The notes under the pieces: model-generated
The model's input: the letters and a program-made list of their open reading frames with translations, nothing else
Database searches by the model: none
What the model was told of the DNA's origin: nothing
Shown here: piece by piece, positions 52,028 to 60,886 of the stretch
Layout: each line of letters starts with the position of its first letter
Position numbering within the stretch: position 1 is the stretch's first letter
Made by a program: the position numbers and the translations under genes
Assembly: GCA_036823195.1 (NCBI GenBank)
Contig: DAISGI010000002.1
Span: 111,161-175,160 of the forward strand
From: UBA4874 sp002399435
GTDB taxonomy: Bacteria > Bacillota > Clostridia > Caldicoprobacterales > DTU083
DNA: 64,000 nucleotides
Direction: 5' to 3'

Positions 52028-53809
52028 ATGAAATGGCTGGATTCCATAAAGCGGGCTTACCTGGACAGTCCTTACCAAAACAAACTGATTCTGTCCATGT
52101 TTGCCATCATTATGCTGCCTGTTATCCTGTTGACTACATTTTCACACTATCAGAATATTCAGATGATCAAACGCCAGTCTGTTTCCCTTTCTGAATTGTA
52201 TCTTCAGCAGGCGGAGACTTCCATCAACTCCAAAATTACAGAAATCACCAATGTCGCCCTGAATCTGTCCAGGAACAAGAATGTCACGGAAATCCTGGCG
52301 AAGGATCCGCATTCCGTTCCCATTGCAGAGCAGATCGATGATTTGAATGACCTTGATATTATTGCAGCCCGTTTCCGGGACTCCGATGCCATTTACAAAA
52401 TACGGATCTATGTCAAGAACGGTTTGCTGTACAGTGACCGAAACGACCTGACTTACAACCTGGACAGCATCCAGGAGGAAAGCTGGGCAAAACCCCTGAG
52501 GGAATCCTATTCCGCTATCTATTTTACGGATCCCTATGATTACACCTACATTCTCAGTGACAGGCGAAGACTTATTTCCGCTGTCGTACCCATACGGGAT
52601 CCCAATAATTTTGATGAATTTATCGGCGTCATAAGCGTGGACATGCTGGAAGATGATATTCTGGACCTGATGCAGACTGCCGATTACAGCAGGAAAGGGA
52701 AAATTCTGATTACCAACCGGGCGTATGTCCCCCTGATTTCCTATACGGCAAACAAGAAACCGTTTCCCCATGAAATACCTGAAAAGATGATCCACAACCT
52801 GGATCCGTTTTACATTACAACAGACAATGATTATGTGATCGGCAGAACAACTCTTTGGAATAACTGGATGCTGATCACCATATCCTCCATGGAAGACCTG
52901 CTAAGCGTGCAGGCTGGCCTGAGAAGGCAGTTCATCCTGCTGGTTCTGATTGCCGGAGTCGTTGTCTGCTGTCTGTCCTTTTTGTATGGACGTCAGAATG
53001 CGAAACGAATCAACCTTTTGGCAAAACAGATTCGGGGAGTGGAAAGCGGAAATTTCAATGTAAACTGCATTGTGGACAGTGCGGATGAAATTGGGGAGCT
53101 TCAGGCCAGCTTCAATTATATGGTGAAAAAGGTGAACTCCCTCATGAAGAAACAGTACCAACTGGGTAAGAATCTGAATGCCATGGAGCTGAAAGTCCTG
53201 CAGGCGCAAATCAATCCCCATTTCCTCTACAATACCCTGGATCTCATCTCCTGGGCGGCAAAACGCGATGATATGGAGGAAGTCTGTGATATTGTCATTA
53301 AATTATCCCGGTTTTACCGAATCAGTCTGAGCAATGGCAGTGATTACATTTCCATTGCCAATGAAGTGGAGCATGTCCGTCTCTATGTTGAGCTCCAGAA
53401 TCTCCGGTTTCTAAAGGATATCGAGCTGAAAACGGAAGTGGATCCGAAACTGAAGGACTATCGGATTATGAAGCTTCTGCTTCAGCCGATTGTTGAAAAC
53501 AGCATTCTGCACGGGATTGCCAATTCCGATAAAGAAAGGGGAATCATCTTTCTCTCGGTCCAGCCGGTCGGAGGCATGATACAGATTATCATCCGGGACA
53601 ATGGAATCGGAATGAATCAGGCTACCATCTTTCGGCTGATGACTTATGATGAAATCCCGAATGAAGGACAGAATACAGGAGGCTACGGGCTCAAAAATGT
53701 AATCAACCGTCTGAAGCTGTACTATGATAATCAGGCCCGGATCACTTTTCATTCCACGCCGGAGGAAGGAACCTCCGTAACCATTCTGATCCCTTATATT
53801 CCCCAGTAA
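52028..53809 (+). CDS. YesM-type sensor histidine kinase
   Basis: A 593-residue membrane kinase. Membrane helix at about 20-42, an extracellular Cache-like sensor domain to about 295, a second helix at 298-318, a HAMP domain (AKQIRGVESGNFNV), then the His_kinase domain with phospho-acceptor His in QAQINPHFLYNTLD near residue 397. The ATPase domain has QPIVENSILHGI and IIRDNGIGMN. AAGGAGGAAAGCGACCCGT precedes the ATG. It pairs with the YesN-like regulator. Confidence 0.94.
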   Translation: MKWLDSIKRAYLDSPYQNKLILSMFAIIMLPVILLTTFSHYQNIQMIKRQSVSLSELYLQQAETSINSKITEITNVALNLSRNKNVTEILAKDPHSVPIAEQIDDLNDLDIIAARFRDSDAIYKIRIYVKNGLLYSDRNDLTYNLDSIQEESWAKPLRESYSAIYFTDPYDYTYILSDRRRLISAVVPIRDPNNFDEFIGVISVDMLEDDILDLMQTADYSRKGKILITNRAYVPLISYTANKKPFPHEIPEKMIHNLDPFYITTDNDYVIGRTTLWNNWMLITISSMEDLLSVQAGLRRQFILLVLIAGVVVCCLSFLYGRQNAKRINLLAKQIRGVESGNFNVNCIVDSADEIGELQASFNYMVKKVNSLMKKQYQLGKNLNAMELKVLQAQINPHFLYNTLDLISWAAKRDDMEEVCDIVIKLSRFYRISLSNGSDYISIANEVEHVRLYVELQNLRFLKDIELKTEVDPKLKDYRIMKLLLQPIVENSILHGIANSDKERGIIFLSVQPVGGMIQIIIRDNGIGMNQATIFRLMTYDEIPNEGQNTGGYGLKNVINRLKLYYDNQARITFHSTPEEGTSVTILIPYIPQ

Positions 53810-53823
53810 AAGGCGCATATTTC

Positions 53824-54528
53824 CTAAAATTCACTGATCTGTATCGTTTTTTGATTTTCATCCACCGCAAATGCCTCGGCATACGGTTTTCGGGCCAGAT
53901 ATCCGTTGCATTTCATCAAATGGCTGTAATATTCCGCGTAATGAAAGCTGGGGCTGTGGATGGCGAACCACTGGGTTTGAATAGCCTTCTGCCACAGGGC
54001 GAAGCCTTCTTCACTGACTTCCACATACGCATAGGGCACAAATTCTGTGGGATCTTCCCAGTTTTGAGCGTAATATGGGCCTCCTGCATAATGGGCAGGA
54101 AGTTCCCGCTCAAAAGAAGGCAGCCCTGCAAAAAACTGAGCATCCTTTACAATCCGATAGGTTGCTTCATGATCCTTATGGATGCTGTTCTTCCAGTGGG
54201 TCAGCAGTACTTTCGGTTTATATTTGCGTATCTGATCACAGACTTCAAAGCGGACTTCCTGCGTATCGGGCAGCTCACCGTCCGCATAAGGCAGTATCAC
54301 CGCTTCTCCTCCCATCATTTGGGCAAATGCCGCAGCCTCCTGCTCTTTCTGTTTACGATATTCAGCCACGGTCAGATGAGGAGGGTTTCCCCGCTCCCCG
54401 CCGGTCAGCGCAAGGGTTACCACTTTCCATCCCTTCAGGGACAGCGTCGCCAATACTCCGCCGCTGGTAAGCTCCGCATCCCCCACATGTCCTCCAATCG
54501 CCATGATTGTTTTTTGTTGCTCTGCCAT
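53824..54528 (-). CDS. PIG-L/LmbE-like deacetylase with altered active site
   Basis: A 234-residue PIG-L family protein, usually a zinc N-deacetylase of GlcNAc-type substrates. The zinc motif that normally reads AHPDD is GHVGD here: His14 and Asp17 (ligands) are kept, but the catalytic base Asp is Gly16. The second motif HKDH (His117, His120) is intact. The TTG at 54546 was rejected in favour of ATG 54528 after AGAGGGGTGG. It lies just downstream of the GNAT gene, a suggestive deacetylase/acetyltransferase pair. Catalysis may differ from the family norm. Confidence 0.85.
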   Translation of the reverse strand: MAEQQKTIMAIGGHVGDAELTSGGVLATLSLKGWKVVTLALTGGERGNPPHLTVAEYRKQKEQEAAAFAQMMGGEAVILPYADGELPDTQEVRFEVCDQIRKYKPKVLLTHWKNSIHKDHEATYRIVKDAQFFAGLPSFERELPAHYAGGPYYAQNWEDPTEFVPYAYVEVSEEGFALWQKAIQTQWFAIHSPSFHYAEYYSHLMKCNGYLARKPYAEAFAVDENQKTIQISEF

Positions 54529-54542
54529 TTTCCACCCCTCTT

Positions 54543-55517
54543 TCAAAGAATCATCTTTTTCATATCGGCCCAGGCCCTGACCATTTTAAAGCCGGCCGCT
54601 TCATAGATATTGCGTGCCGGATTGTTTTCGCCCGTAAATAGTGTCATATACTGTGCGCCCAACTGGCTGAGGCCTTCACACAGGCTGTCAAACAGCACCT
54701 TGCCTGCTCCCATGCCACGGTATGCCGAATGCACGCCGATACCGGCGAAATAGCCTCTGCCGCTGGGCTGTTTGTCCATTGGCCCGGCGAATCCATAAAC
54801 CGTATTCTCCTTTGCCACAATCCGGATCGGACGCCCGCCGTCCGGTTGGCTGATTTCCCTCAGAATCTCCCTGCGCCAGGGTTCGCTGTTCAGGTTATCC
54901 ATCAGTTCCGGCATACCGGTGTGCTTTTTTGCATCAAAGGTTTCAATGGTAATGCCCTTCTCCAGCAATCCCTGCCTCTTTGCCAGGATATCCGGAGACG
55001 TCTTGTACCTGGACAGGTCGACATAATAGCTGTTCTGATAAGCAAAGTTGCGGTAGCCGCGATTCTGAAAGAAATAATATCCTGACCCGGCCATATCAAC
55101 CCCCGGCGCGTTGGGGTGATCGTGATTCTCCGTCCCCGGCACAATCCATGTCAGGTTCATGGGATTAAAAAAGGAAATCTCCATGGAACGGGGGGAGCAA
55201 TCGTCTGCCTCCCGCAGCTCCTGTTCCATTGCCGCCAGCAGCCGGGTGCCCACGCCAAAGCGCCGTACTTCCCGTGATACCACCAGCATGGTTAGATACG
55301 CCTTGTTGCTTTCCGGCACCTGACATCCCGCAGCAAACGCCGTACCATCTTCCAGCAAAATGGCTTTTTTGGTAATGCCCTTTTCCTCCGTAAGAAAAAA
55401 CCGTGAGAACTCCTCATCTGTAAACGGCCGGTACAGCATATCCCCGTTTTGTACGGCATCGTTGAACAGTCTGCATGCCACTGGTACCGTTTGCTGCGTC
55501 AATGCAACATAATCCAT
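54543..55517 (-). CDS. GNAT-family acetyltransferase
   Basis: A 324-residue protein with two GNAT-like halves. The N-terminal half has MLVVSREVRRFGVGTRLLAAME near residue 82, a Q/RxxGxG/A-type acetyl-CoA loop. The C-terminal half has IGVHSAYRGMGAGKVLFDSL near 262 and GENNPARNIYEAAGFKMV, a complete second site. Double-GNAT proteins of this size modify small amines or aminoglycosides; the substrate here is unknown. The stop nearly abuts the PIG-L start. Confidence 0.85.
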   Translation of the reverse strand: MDYVALTQQTVPVACRLFNDAVQNGDMLYRPFTDEEFSRFFLTEEKGITKKAILLEDGTAFAAGCQVPESNKAYLTMLVVSREVRRFGVGTRLLAAMEQELREADDCSPRSMEISFFNPMNLTWIVPGTENHDHPNAPGVDMAGSGYYFFQNRGYRNFAYQNSYYVDLSRYKTSPDILAKRQGLLEKGITIETFDAKKHTGMPELMDNLNSEPWRREILREISQPDGGRPIRIVAKENTVYGFAGPMDKQPSGRGYFAGIGVHSAYRGMGAGKVLFDSLCEGLSQLGAQYMTLFTGENNPARNIYEAAGFKMVRAWADMKKMIL

Positions 55518-55706
55518 GAAATCCCCCGCTTTTCTATTCTTGACGTTCCATATCTGCGTTTTGCTCTCTCTATGAAATGCTCAGTTCCTCTAATTATGGA
55601 ATACTCTGCTTTATTAGTATAACATCGCTGTAACATAATGTCAATATGCGATAAATTTTTTGTAATAAATTTTCACTAATGCGATATGATTTTATGCTAC
55701 GCTCAC

Positions 55707-55734
55707 TTTACATTATTCTTTTTGCTGATATACT
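55707..55734 (+). promoter_or_regulatory. Promoter of the PHP gene
   Basis: TTTACA (55707-55712), 16-nt spacer, TATACT (55729-55734). The surrounding 280-bp gap is AT-rich; nothing else is identifiable. Confidence 0.65.
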
Positions 55735-55797
55735 AAAGAAGTCGTCAGGTCGTAGCAGCAAAGCGATTCGACTAAAAAAAGTTCAAAGGAGAGTGCC

Positions 55798-56589
55798 ATG
55801 TTTTCAATAGACCATGATTATCATATTCATACCCATCTGTCCACATGCAGTGGTGATCCGGAGCAAACCGTGGAAAACATAACCAGATTTGCCCGGCAAA
55901 ACGGTATGCATACCATCTGTATTACAGATCACCTGTGGGACGACTCTGTGCCTGGGGCATCCGCATGGTATAGGCCTCAGAACATTGCTCACATCCAGCA
56001 GTCCCTCCCATTGCCGAAGGGCGAAAACCCACGGGTTTTGTTTGGGTGTGAAACAGAATACCTGGGTGGTACAAAACTGGGATTATCTCCCGAGCACTTT
56101 GATCTGTTTGATTTTATTATTGTTCCGTTGAACCATTTTCATATGATAGACTTTGTGCGTCCTTCCAGTTATGATACGCCGGAAAAAATAGCGGATCTTT
56201 TGCTTACCCGGATGGAAGAAGTGGCGAGACTGCCCCTTCCATGGCATAAAGTGGGAATTGCTCATCCGACCTGCTCCCTGGTTTTCAGGGAGGGAAACGA
56301 GGCGGATGTTTATCGTGCAATGGATCCGGAAAGACTTGCCGGTGCCATGAAAACATTCGCCGACAAAGGCGCCGGTATCGAATTAAACAGCTCTTCCTTC
56401 AGTGGAGACTGGCGACAACACGAGAACGAACATCTGAAGATTTATCGGGCCGCCCGGGACGCCGGATGCAAGTTTTATTGCGGATCCGACAGTCATAAGC
56501 CCAAAGCTCTCAGCCGCACCTTCCGGAATCTGCCCATAGTGATTGGACTGTTGGGACTGAAGGATGAACATGTTTTTCATATTTCCTGA
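55798..56589 (+). CDS. PHP-domain phosphoesterase
   Basis: A 263-residue PHP-superfamily metal-dependent phosphatase. The N-terminal DYHIHTHLSTCSGD carries the first metal ligands, then ITDHLWDD, a Glu in FGCETEYLG, a His in VGIAHPT, and SDSHKPK at the end, all expected PHP ligands. It resembles histidinol-phosphatase-like and nucleotidase PHP enzymes; the substrate could be a sugar or polyol phosphate given the neighbours. CAAAGGAGAGTGCC precedes the ATG. Confidence 0.88.
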   Translation: MFSIDHDYHIHTHLSTCSGDPEQTVENITRFARQNGMHTICITDHLWDDSVPGASAWYRPQNIAHIQQSLPLPKGENPRVLFGCETEYLGGTKLGLSPEHFDLFDFIIVPLNHFHMIDFVRPSSYDTPEKIADLLLTRMEEVARLPLPWHKVGIAHPTCSLVFREGNEADVYRAMDPERLAGAMKTFADKGAGIELNSSSFSGDWRQHENEHLKIYRAARDAGCKFYCGSDSHKPKALSRTFRNLPIVIGLLGLKDEHVFHIS

Positions 56590-56600
56590 CCTATTCCGGA

Positions 56601-56670
56601 CAAATGAACATTGTCAAATGAGTATTGTTAAATGAACATTGTTAAATGAACATTGTTAAATGAACATTGT
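56601..56670. repeat. 14-bp tandem repeat after the PHP stop, 5 units
   Basis: (C/T)AAATGAACATTGT at 56601, 56615 (variant GAGT), 56629, 56643 and 56657. It begins 11 bp after the stop codon. Confidence 0.95.
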
Positions 56671-56737
56671 GATGGTGCTTACCCAAACTCCCTTATTCTC
56701 CCGGGTGACTTCTTTCCAGAAACTCAGGCCTGACAGC

Positions 56738-56780
56738 AAAAAAGCCGTAAACCTTATATAAGCAAGGTTATGGCTTTTAT
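56738..56780 (+). terminator. Bidirectional terminator between convergent genes
   Basis: AAAAGCC-TAAACCTT / AAGGTTA-GGCTTTT stem with an AT-rich loop and T-runs, between the PHP gene and the convergent dehydrogenase gene. Confidence 0.8.
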
Positions 56781-56815
56781 CATATGAGAAGTAGTTATAG
56801 TGCATATCTCCCGAG

Positions 56816-58093
56816 TCAGATGAAAAACCTGCCGTCCTCCCCAATCAGGGACCAGTATGGCCAGAGAACAGTATATCTGTTTTTCAGATCCTTGGCATAA
56901 ACAGCCGCATCGCGGATTTTCCCTTCGCCATACTCCCGGATAAACTCCTCCATGGACAATCCCACCGTATTCAGGAGGTGTTCCAGTGATCCCGAGGAGG
57001 GCATCCCCGCAAACAGCTCTTTTATCTTCGCCCATTTATCGGCATACAAAGACTGCCAGTCCAATTCGTACCATCCTGCCTTTCTCTGCAGTTCAAGGAC
57101 ATTCCCGGCTGCGGTGGTATACAGTCTGCGAATTTCCCTTTCCCACTTGTCCTGATCAAAGGATCGGCAGACCGGCTTATCAAGGGTTAAAAGCTCTTCC
57201 CGTAAACGTTGGGTGATCACAGTGGAATAGGCAACGTTTCTCCCATGGAGAAAATAAGGTTTTTTGTCCAGGATTCCCGTGATTTCAAAAAAGTGCGACA
57301 GGTGATGTTCACTTCCGGATGCCGGGCGGGAGTTCCCGATATAACTCATTGCGATGCCTGTACATACCAAAGCTTCCATCAACGTTTTTATGCTGTCCCC
57401 ATCCCGCTGCAGTAGCTTTCCGCCCAGTCCGGCCACCTCCTGAACCGTTTCCTGAATAAAATCATGAACCCATTGACAAAAGGCCTCCCCCCGGACCAGT
57501 CTGGCAAGCTTCCAGTCATTCAGGCATGAATATTTGCCGATGATATCCCCGTAACCGGATTGTATCATCTCCAGCGGTGCATTGCGAAGCACCTCTGTGT
57601 CCGCAATGATCGCTTCCGCAGTACCGGTGGGACGATTCACCTTCATCCCGCCAATCACCAGCGCCGCGCCTACGGATGCATAGCCGTCCATAGAGGGGGC
57701 GGTTGCCACAATATAGTAAGGAAGTCCGCGCAGCGATCCGATATATTTGCACAGGTCATTGATGACACCGGAACCGATACCAACAATCAGATCTGTTTTC
57801 CCGCTTACCGCTGCATTGAGAGCGGCGATGGAGGACTCATCCGGAATCAGGAATCCCTCCCCGCCATAGACGACCTTGTTTTCCAGTCTTGCCCCAATCT
57901 GCGCTTCCGTCCTGTCACCGCAAACTGCATATGTATTCTCGTCGGCGACCAAAACGATATTCCGATACCCGTCCAATAGTCCGCTCAGTTTGGATATGGC
58001 ATTCTTTTCAATAATAATATGCCGGATGGGGCAATAATGCGTCATGCCGCATCTGCATACGATCTTTCTGCGAAGCAGTCTGCTGAAATCCAT
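56816..58093 (-). CDS. sn-Glycerol-1-phosphate dehydrogenase-like protein (AraM family)
   Basis: A 425-residue iron-containing-alcohol-dehydrogenase-fold enzyme. Motifs: ADENTYAVCGD, GIGSGVINDLCKY (NAD binding), ATAPSMDGYAS, a metal Asp in GYGDIIGK, SEHHLSHFFE and HGRNVAYST with metal His residues. AraM/EgsA enzymes interconvert dihydroxyacetone phosphate and glycerol-1-phosphate. The N-terminal extension has two Cys (VCRCGMTHYCP) and the C-terminus is longer than the catalytic core. With DeoR, phosphodiesterase and PHP genes alongside, a catabolic role for a glycerol-1-phosphate-type compound is plausible. Confidence 0.85.
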   Translation of the reverse strand: MDFSRLLRRKIVCRCGMTHYCPIRHIIIEKNAISKLSGLLDGYRNIVLVADENTYAVCGDRTEAQIGARLENKVVYGGEGFLIPDESSIAALNAAVSGKTDLIVGIGSGVINDLCKYIGSLRGLPYYIVATAPSMDGYASVGAALVIGGMKVNRPTGTAEAIIADTEVLRNAPLEMIQSGYGDIIGKYSCLNDWKLARLVRGEAFCQWVHDFIQETVQEVAGLGGKLLQRDGDSIKTLMEALVCTGIAMSYIGNSRPASGSEHHLSHFFEITGILDKKPYFLHGRNVAYSTVITQRLREELLTLDKPVCRSFDQDKWEREIRRLYTTAAGNVLELQRKAGWYELDWQSLYADKWAKIKELFAGMPSSGSLEHLLNTVGLSMEEFIREYGEGKIRDAAVYAKDLKNRYTVLWPYWSLIGEDGRFFI

Positions 58094-58253
58094 CTTATTC
58101 CCTGACCTCTCTCCGTCCTGGCGTTTTCCCGCCTTGATTTTTTCGCTTCCATTGATTTCTCAGCATATGATATTGCGTCATCTGATCTTTTCCCTTATCC
58201 TTCAGCTGCTTTCTCATCGTCCGGATGACAGGAAGGCAGGAGAAATATCGGGC

Positions 58254-59006
58254 TTACAGGACTTCAACATCATTTCGCCCGAATCGTTCCAGTAATTCGG
58301 GGGATAGTTTGCCATCTGAAATCACCATATCAATATCTTCTTCCATGGCATAGGTGTAGACAGAGGATATGCCGACCTTGGAGGAATCCATCAGAACAAT
58401 GACCTTATCGCTTTTGCCAATCATCGTCTTTTTCAGCCGGTATTCATCTTCATTTCCACAGGTAAAGCCACGTCGCTCCGAATAACCGGTTACGCCAAAG
58501 AAGGAATAATTGATATTCACATCATTCAGCATGCCAAGACTGCAGCTGTCGCTGACACATAGACTATGGACGTCCAGCCGCCCGCCTATGATTTGAATCA
58601 CAGGCTTTTTCAGATGTGCCATCTCCAATGCAGCCGAGATGTTTCCGGTAAAAATAATCATCTGCTCATCCGGCACGATCTTAGCCAGCTCCGCAACAGT
58701 GGAGCCGGAATCGAAAAACATGGTGTAACCCGGTATCATATAATGCAGTGCTTTCTGTGCTATCACACTTTTTTCTTCCATACGGGAGACAGCGCGATTT
58801 CTGAACAGATCTTCCGATCCCACAATGGTGCCAATAGATCTGGCGCCTCCGTGGACACGTACCAGGGCATGTTCCCGGTCCAATGCTTCCAGATCACGTC
58901 GTATGGTCATTTCAGACAAGCCCGGAAAGAGATCCCTTATTTCCCTGAATGTAACCTGACCACGCTGATTCACCAAATCGACAATTTCAGATTTCCGATC
59001 GTTCAT
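58254..59006 (-). CDS. DeoR-family transcriptional regulator
   Basis: A 250-residue DeoR/GlpR repressor with an N-terminal winged helix (VTFREIRDLFPGLSEMTIRRDLEAL, residues 19-43) and the sugar-phosphate-sensing domain with FFDSGSTVAELAKI, GGRLDVHSLCVSD and the C-terminal VMDSSKVG. AAAGGAAAGTACAGT precedes the ATG. It is likely to respond to a phosphorylated sugar or polyol and control the surrounding catabolic genes. Confidence 0.92.
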   Translation of the reverse strand: MNDRKSEIVDLVNQRGQVTFREIRDLFPGLSEMTIRRDLEALDREHALVRVHGGARSIGTIVGSEDLFRNRAVSRMEEKSVIAQKALHYMIPGYTMFFDSGSTVAELAKIVPDEQMIIFTGNISAALEMAHLKKPVIQIIGGRLDVHSLCVSDSCSLGMLNDVNINYSFFGVTGYSERRGFTCGNEDEYRLKKTMIGKSDKVIVLMDSSKVGISSVYTYAMEEDIDMVISDGKLSPELLERFGRNDVEVL

Positions 59007-59017
59007 ACTGTACTTTC

Positions 59018-59103
59018 CTTTCTTCCCTTTGATATCTATCCTTTCTTCCTTAATATCTAACCTTTCTTCCTTGATATCTACCTTTTCTTCCTTGATATCT
59101 GTC
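59018..59103. repeat. 21-23-bp tandem repeat upstream of deoR, 4 units
   Basis: Units of the type CTTTCTTCCTTGATATCTACC at 59018, 59041, 59062 and 59083. Each contains a GATATC or AATATC core. It lies in the gap between the phosphodiesterase stop and the deoR start and could hold regulator binding sites. Confidence 0.9.
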
Positions 59104-59174
59104 CATTCATCATTTCCGATGGAGTCGACAGGAAATCCCGGAGACTGTAACGCCTTAAATCATTAACAAATTCC

Positions 59175-60467
59175 TCAGCGCAAGAGCTCTGTCAGTGCAC
59201 AGCCGTCACAATCCTTCAATTCTGTTCCCAGAATCTTTGCATAGGTGGGCGCCTGATCGATCAACCGTCCTTCCGGCAAAACAACGTTCTCACGGAAATC
59301 GGGGCCGATGCACCAGAATACCGGCTGAGGTCCCTTATCCGGCAAATGTCCATGTGTAGCGTGGCCATATCGGTAGTCGGTGATATCGTATTGCTTCTTC
59401 AGCGGTCCGCAAAAGTCATCTCCGAATGCAGTGGAACCGTCTGTTTCCAACACAAAGAAAAACTCTCCCCCAAAATGCTGTTCGGCCCGGCACTCTTCTT
59501 CCGTAAAAACACGCCCGATGCCGCAGGCCGGATCCGCCTTCATTTCCTTCAGAACCGAGTAGGTGCGGTCGTATCCCTCCGGACCGGCATCCTGATTCAA
59601 ATAAACGAGTGCACTTGTACCGCCGGACTGGCAATAGGCACGCCATCCGAGCAGATTCCCGTCTTCGTCCACATCCAGGAGTCCCGCCTCCGCCAGTCGT
59701 ACGTTTACATTGACGATTTGTTTCACATCAATGAGTCCATGATCGCTGGTCAGTACCACATTGGTTTCCGGGATCAATCCATGACGGTCCAGTGCTTCCA
59801 TCACCATACCGATATATCCGTCTGTGGCGGCTACCGCCTCATCCACCCGATCGTTGAACACTCCGTTTTGATGCCTGGCAGCATCTATATCAGCCGGATG
59901 CAGGAAAAGAACATCCGGCTGAAAGGTATCAATCAAGTCCACTGCGCAGCGCATAATGAATTCCGTGGTTTCCGGGTGCCTGTGCAAAGGAACATTCTGG
60001 TAGCTGTGTTCAATGGCACGCAGGACTTCCTCCGATGAACCCGAACGCCGAAAGACTTCGGGCAGCGGATCGTTTTTTGACTGAGGCCAGTACTCATCAA
60101 CCAGATAATCGATGGCAGGATGATTTCCGGTCGCAGGCCAGAATACTGCCCCGGTGGACAGTCCCCTGCGCTTTGCCGCAAAGAAGATGTCATCCGGCCA
60201 GAGATTATCGGTTCGAAACCATTTCCATGGCGTCTTTTTGCTTCCCGGCATCAGCTGAAGATTGCCGCTGACACCGTGCTTTTCCGGCCAGACCCCGGTG
60301 CACATGGTAGTATGGCAGGGATAAGTGATCGTTGGATAAATGGAGCGTACCCGTTCAATGCCGCTGGCCTGGGAAAAATACTTCCGAAAGTTTTTCATGG
60401 ATCGGAGTGCGTCCACATCCTCTTTCACTAATCCGTCCGCAGAGAGAACTAGCAGTTTATTTGGCAT
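59175..60467 (-). CDS. Nucleotide pyrophosphatase/phosphodiesterase-like protein
   Basis: A 430-residue alkaline-phosphatase-superfamily enzyme of the type I phosphodiesterase/NPP group. VLSADGLVKEDVDAL supplies the first metal Asp; the nucleophile Thr is in IYPTITYPCHTTMCTG near residue 45-60 with WPEKHGV after it; HPADIDAARHQNG and TSDHGLIDV give further metal ligands. No signal peptide is evident, so it is probably cytoplasmic. It would cleave a phosphodiester or activated sugar linkage. An upstream in-frame ATG at 60500 lacks a binding site. Confidence 0.87.
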   Translation of the reverse strand: MPNKLLVLSADGLVKEDVDALRSMKNFRKYFSQASGIERVRSIYPTITYPCHTTMCTGVWPEKHGVSGNLQLMPGSKKTPWKWFRTDNLWPDDIFFAAKRRGLSTGAVFWPATGNHPAIDYLVDEYWPQSKNDPLPEVFRRSGSSEEVLRAIEHSYQNVPLHRHPETTEFIMRCAVDLIDTFQPDVLFLHPADIDAARHQNGVFNDRVDEAVAATDGYIGMVMEALDRHGLIPETNVVLTSDHGLIDVKQIVNVNVRLAEAGLLDVDEDGNLLGWRAYCQSGGTSALVYLNQDAGPEGYDRTYSVLKEMKADPACGIGRVFTEEECRAEQHFGGEFFFVLETDGSTAFGDDFCGPLKKQYDITDYRYGHATHGHLPDKGPQPVFWCIGPDFRENVVLPEGRLIDQAPTYAKILGTELKDCDGCALTELLR

Positions 60468-60497
60468 GGTTTCTTCTTCCTTTCTGTTTGTAGACAA

Positions 60498-60516
60498 CAC
60501 AAAATCATATTTTGTG
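60498..60516. promoter_or_regulatory. Perfect 19-bp dyad, candidate operator
   Basis: CACAAAATCATATTTTGTG: 8-bp arms and a 3-bp centre, 31 bp upstream of the phosphodiesterase start, in the usual place of a repressor site. DeoR or another regulator could bind it. Confidence 0.6.
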
Positions 60517-60570
60517 CGATTCTTTCATATAAATGAACATTATGTATCTGGCTGAAAAATCAACACACTC

Positions 60571-60599
60571 ATCATTGCACAGGTATATAAATTTGTCAA
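60571..60599 (-). promoter_or_regulatory. Candidate promoter of the phosphodiesterase gene
   Basis: Minus strand TTGACA (60594-60599), 17-nt spacer, AATGAT (60571-60576). The -10 is weak, in line with activator or repressor control through the nearby dyad. Confidence 0.5.
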
Positions 60600-60744
60600 G
60601 ATGTATAATACAGTTTAAATATACTGCTGTCGCTTAAATTATCGATTATTTAAGATATTTTGCCTTTATACCTTATCGTGTTAACCATAATGTTATTGGC
60701 AAACATCAGCTTGTATAATTCTTCATTGTAAATTGGAAACGCAT

Positions 60745-60794
60745 AAAAAAAGAGGCTAAGGCAGACTCTCCCACACTCGTTTCTGCCTTGGCCC
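60745..60794 (-). terminator. Terminator of the second FAD oxidoreductase gene
   Basis: On the minus strand GGCCAAGGCAGA / TCTGCCTTAGCC with a 16-nt loop followed by CTCTTTTTTT. Confidence 0.88.
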
Positions 60795-60886
60795 CATTAT
60801 ACTGTTATACAGCCAATCCTCAGTAATTCAATTACCGGGTTGCCCACCCAGCTTGTCCTGCCAAATATAAAATTCCTCATGAACGA

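Noticed and set aside
56601..56670. CRISPR-like array
   Set aside because: Units of 14 bp are contiguous with no spacers and there are no cas genes, so it is a plain tandem repeat.
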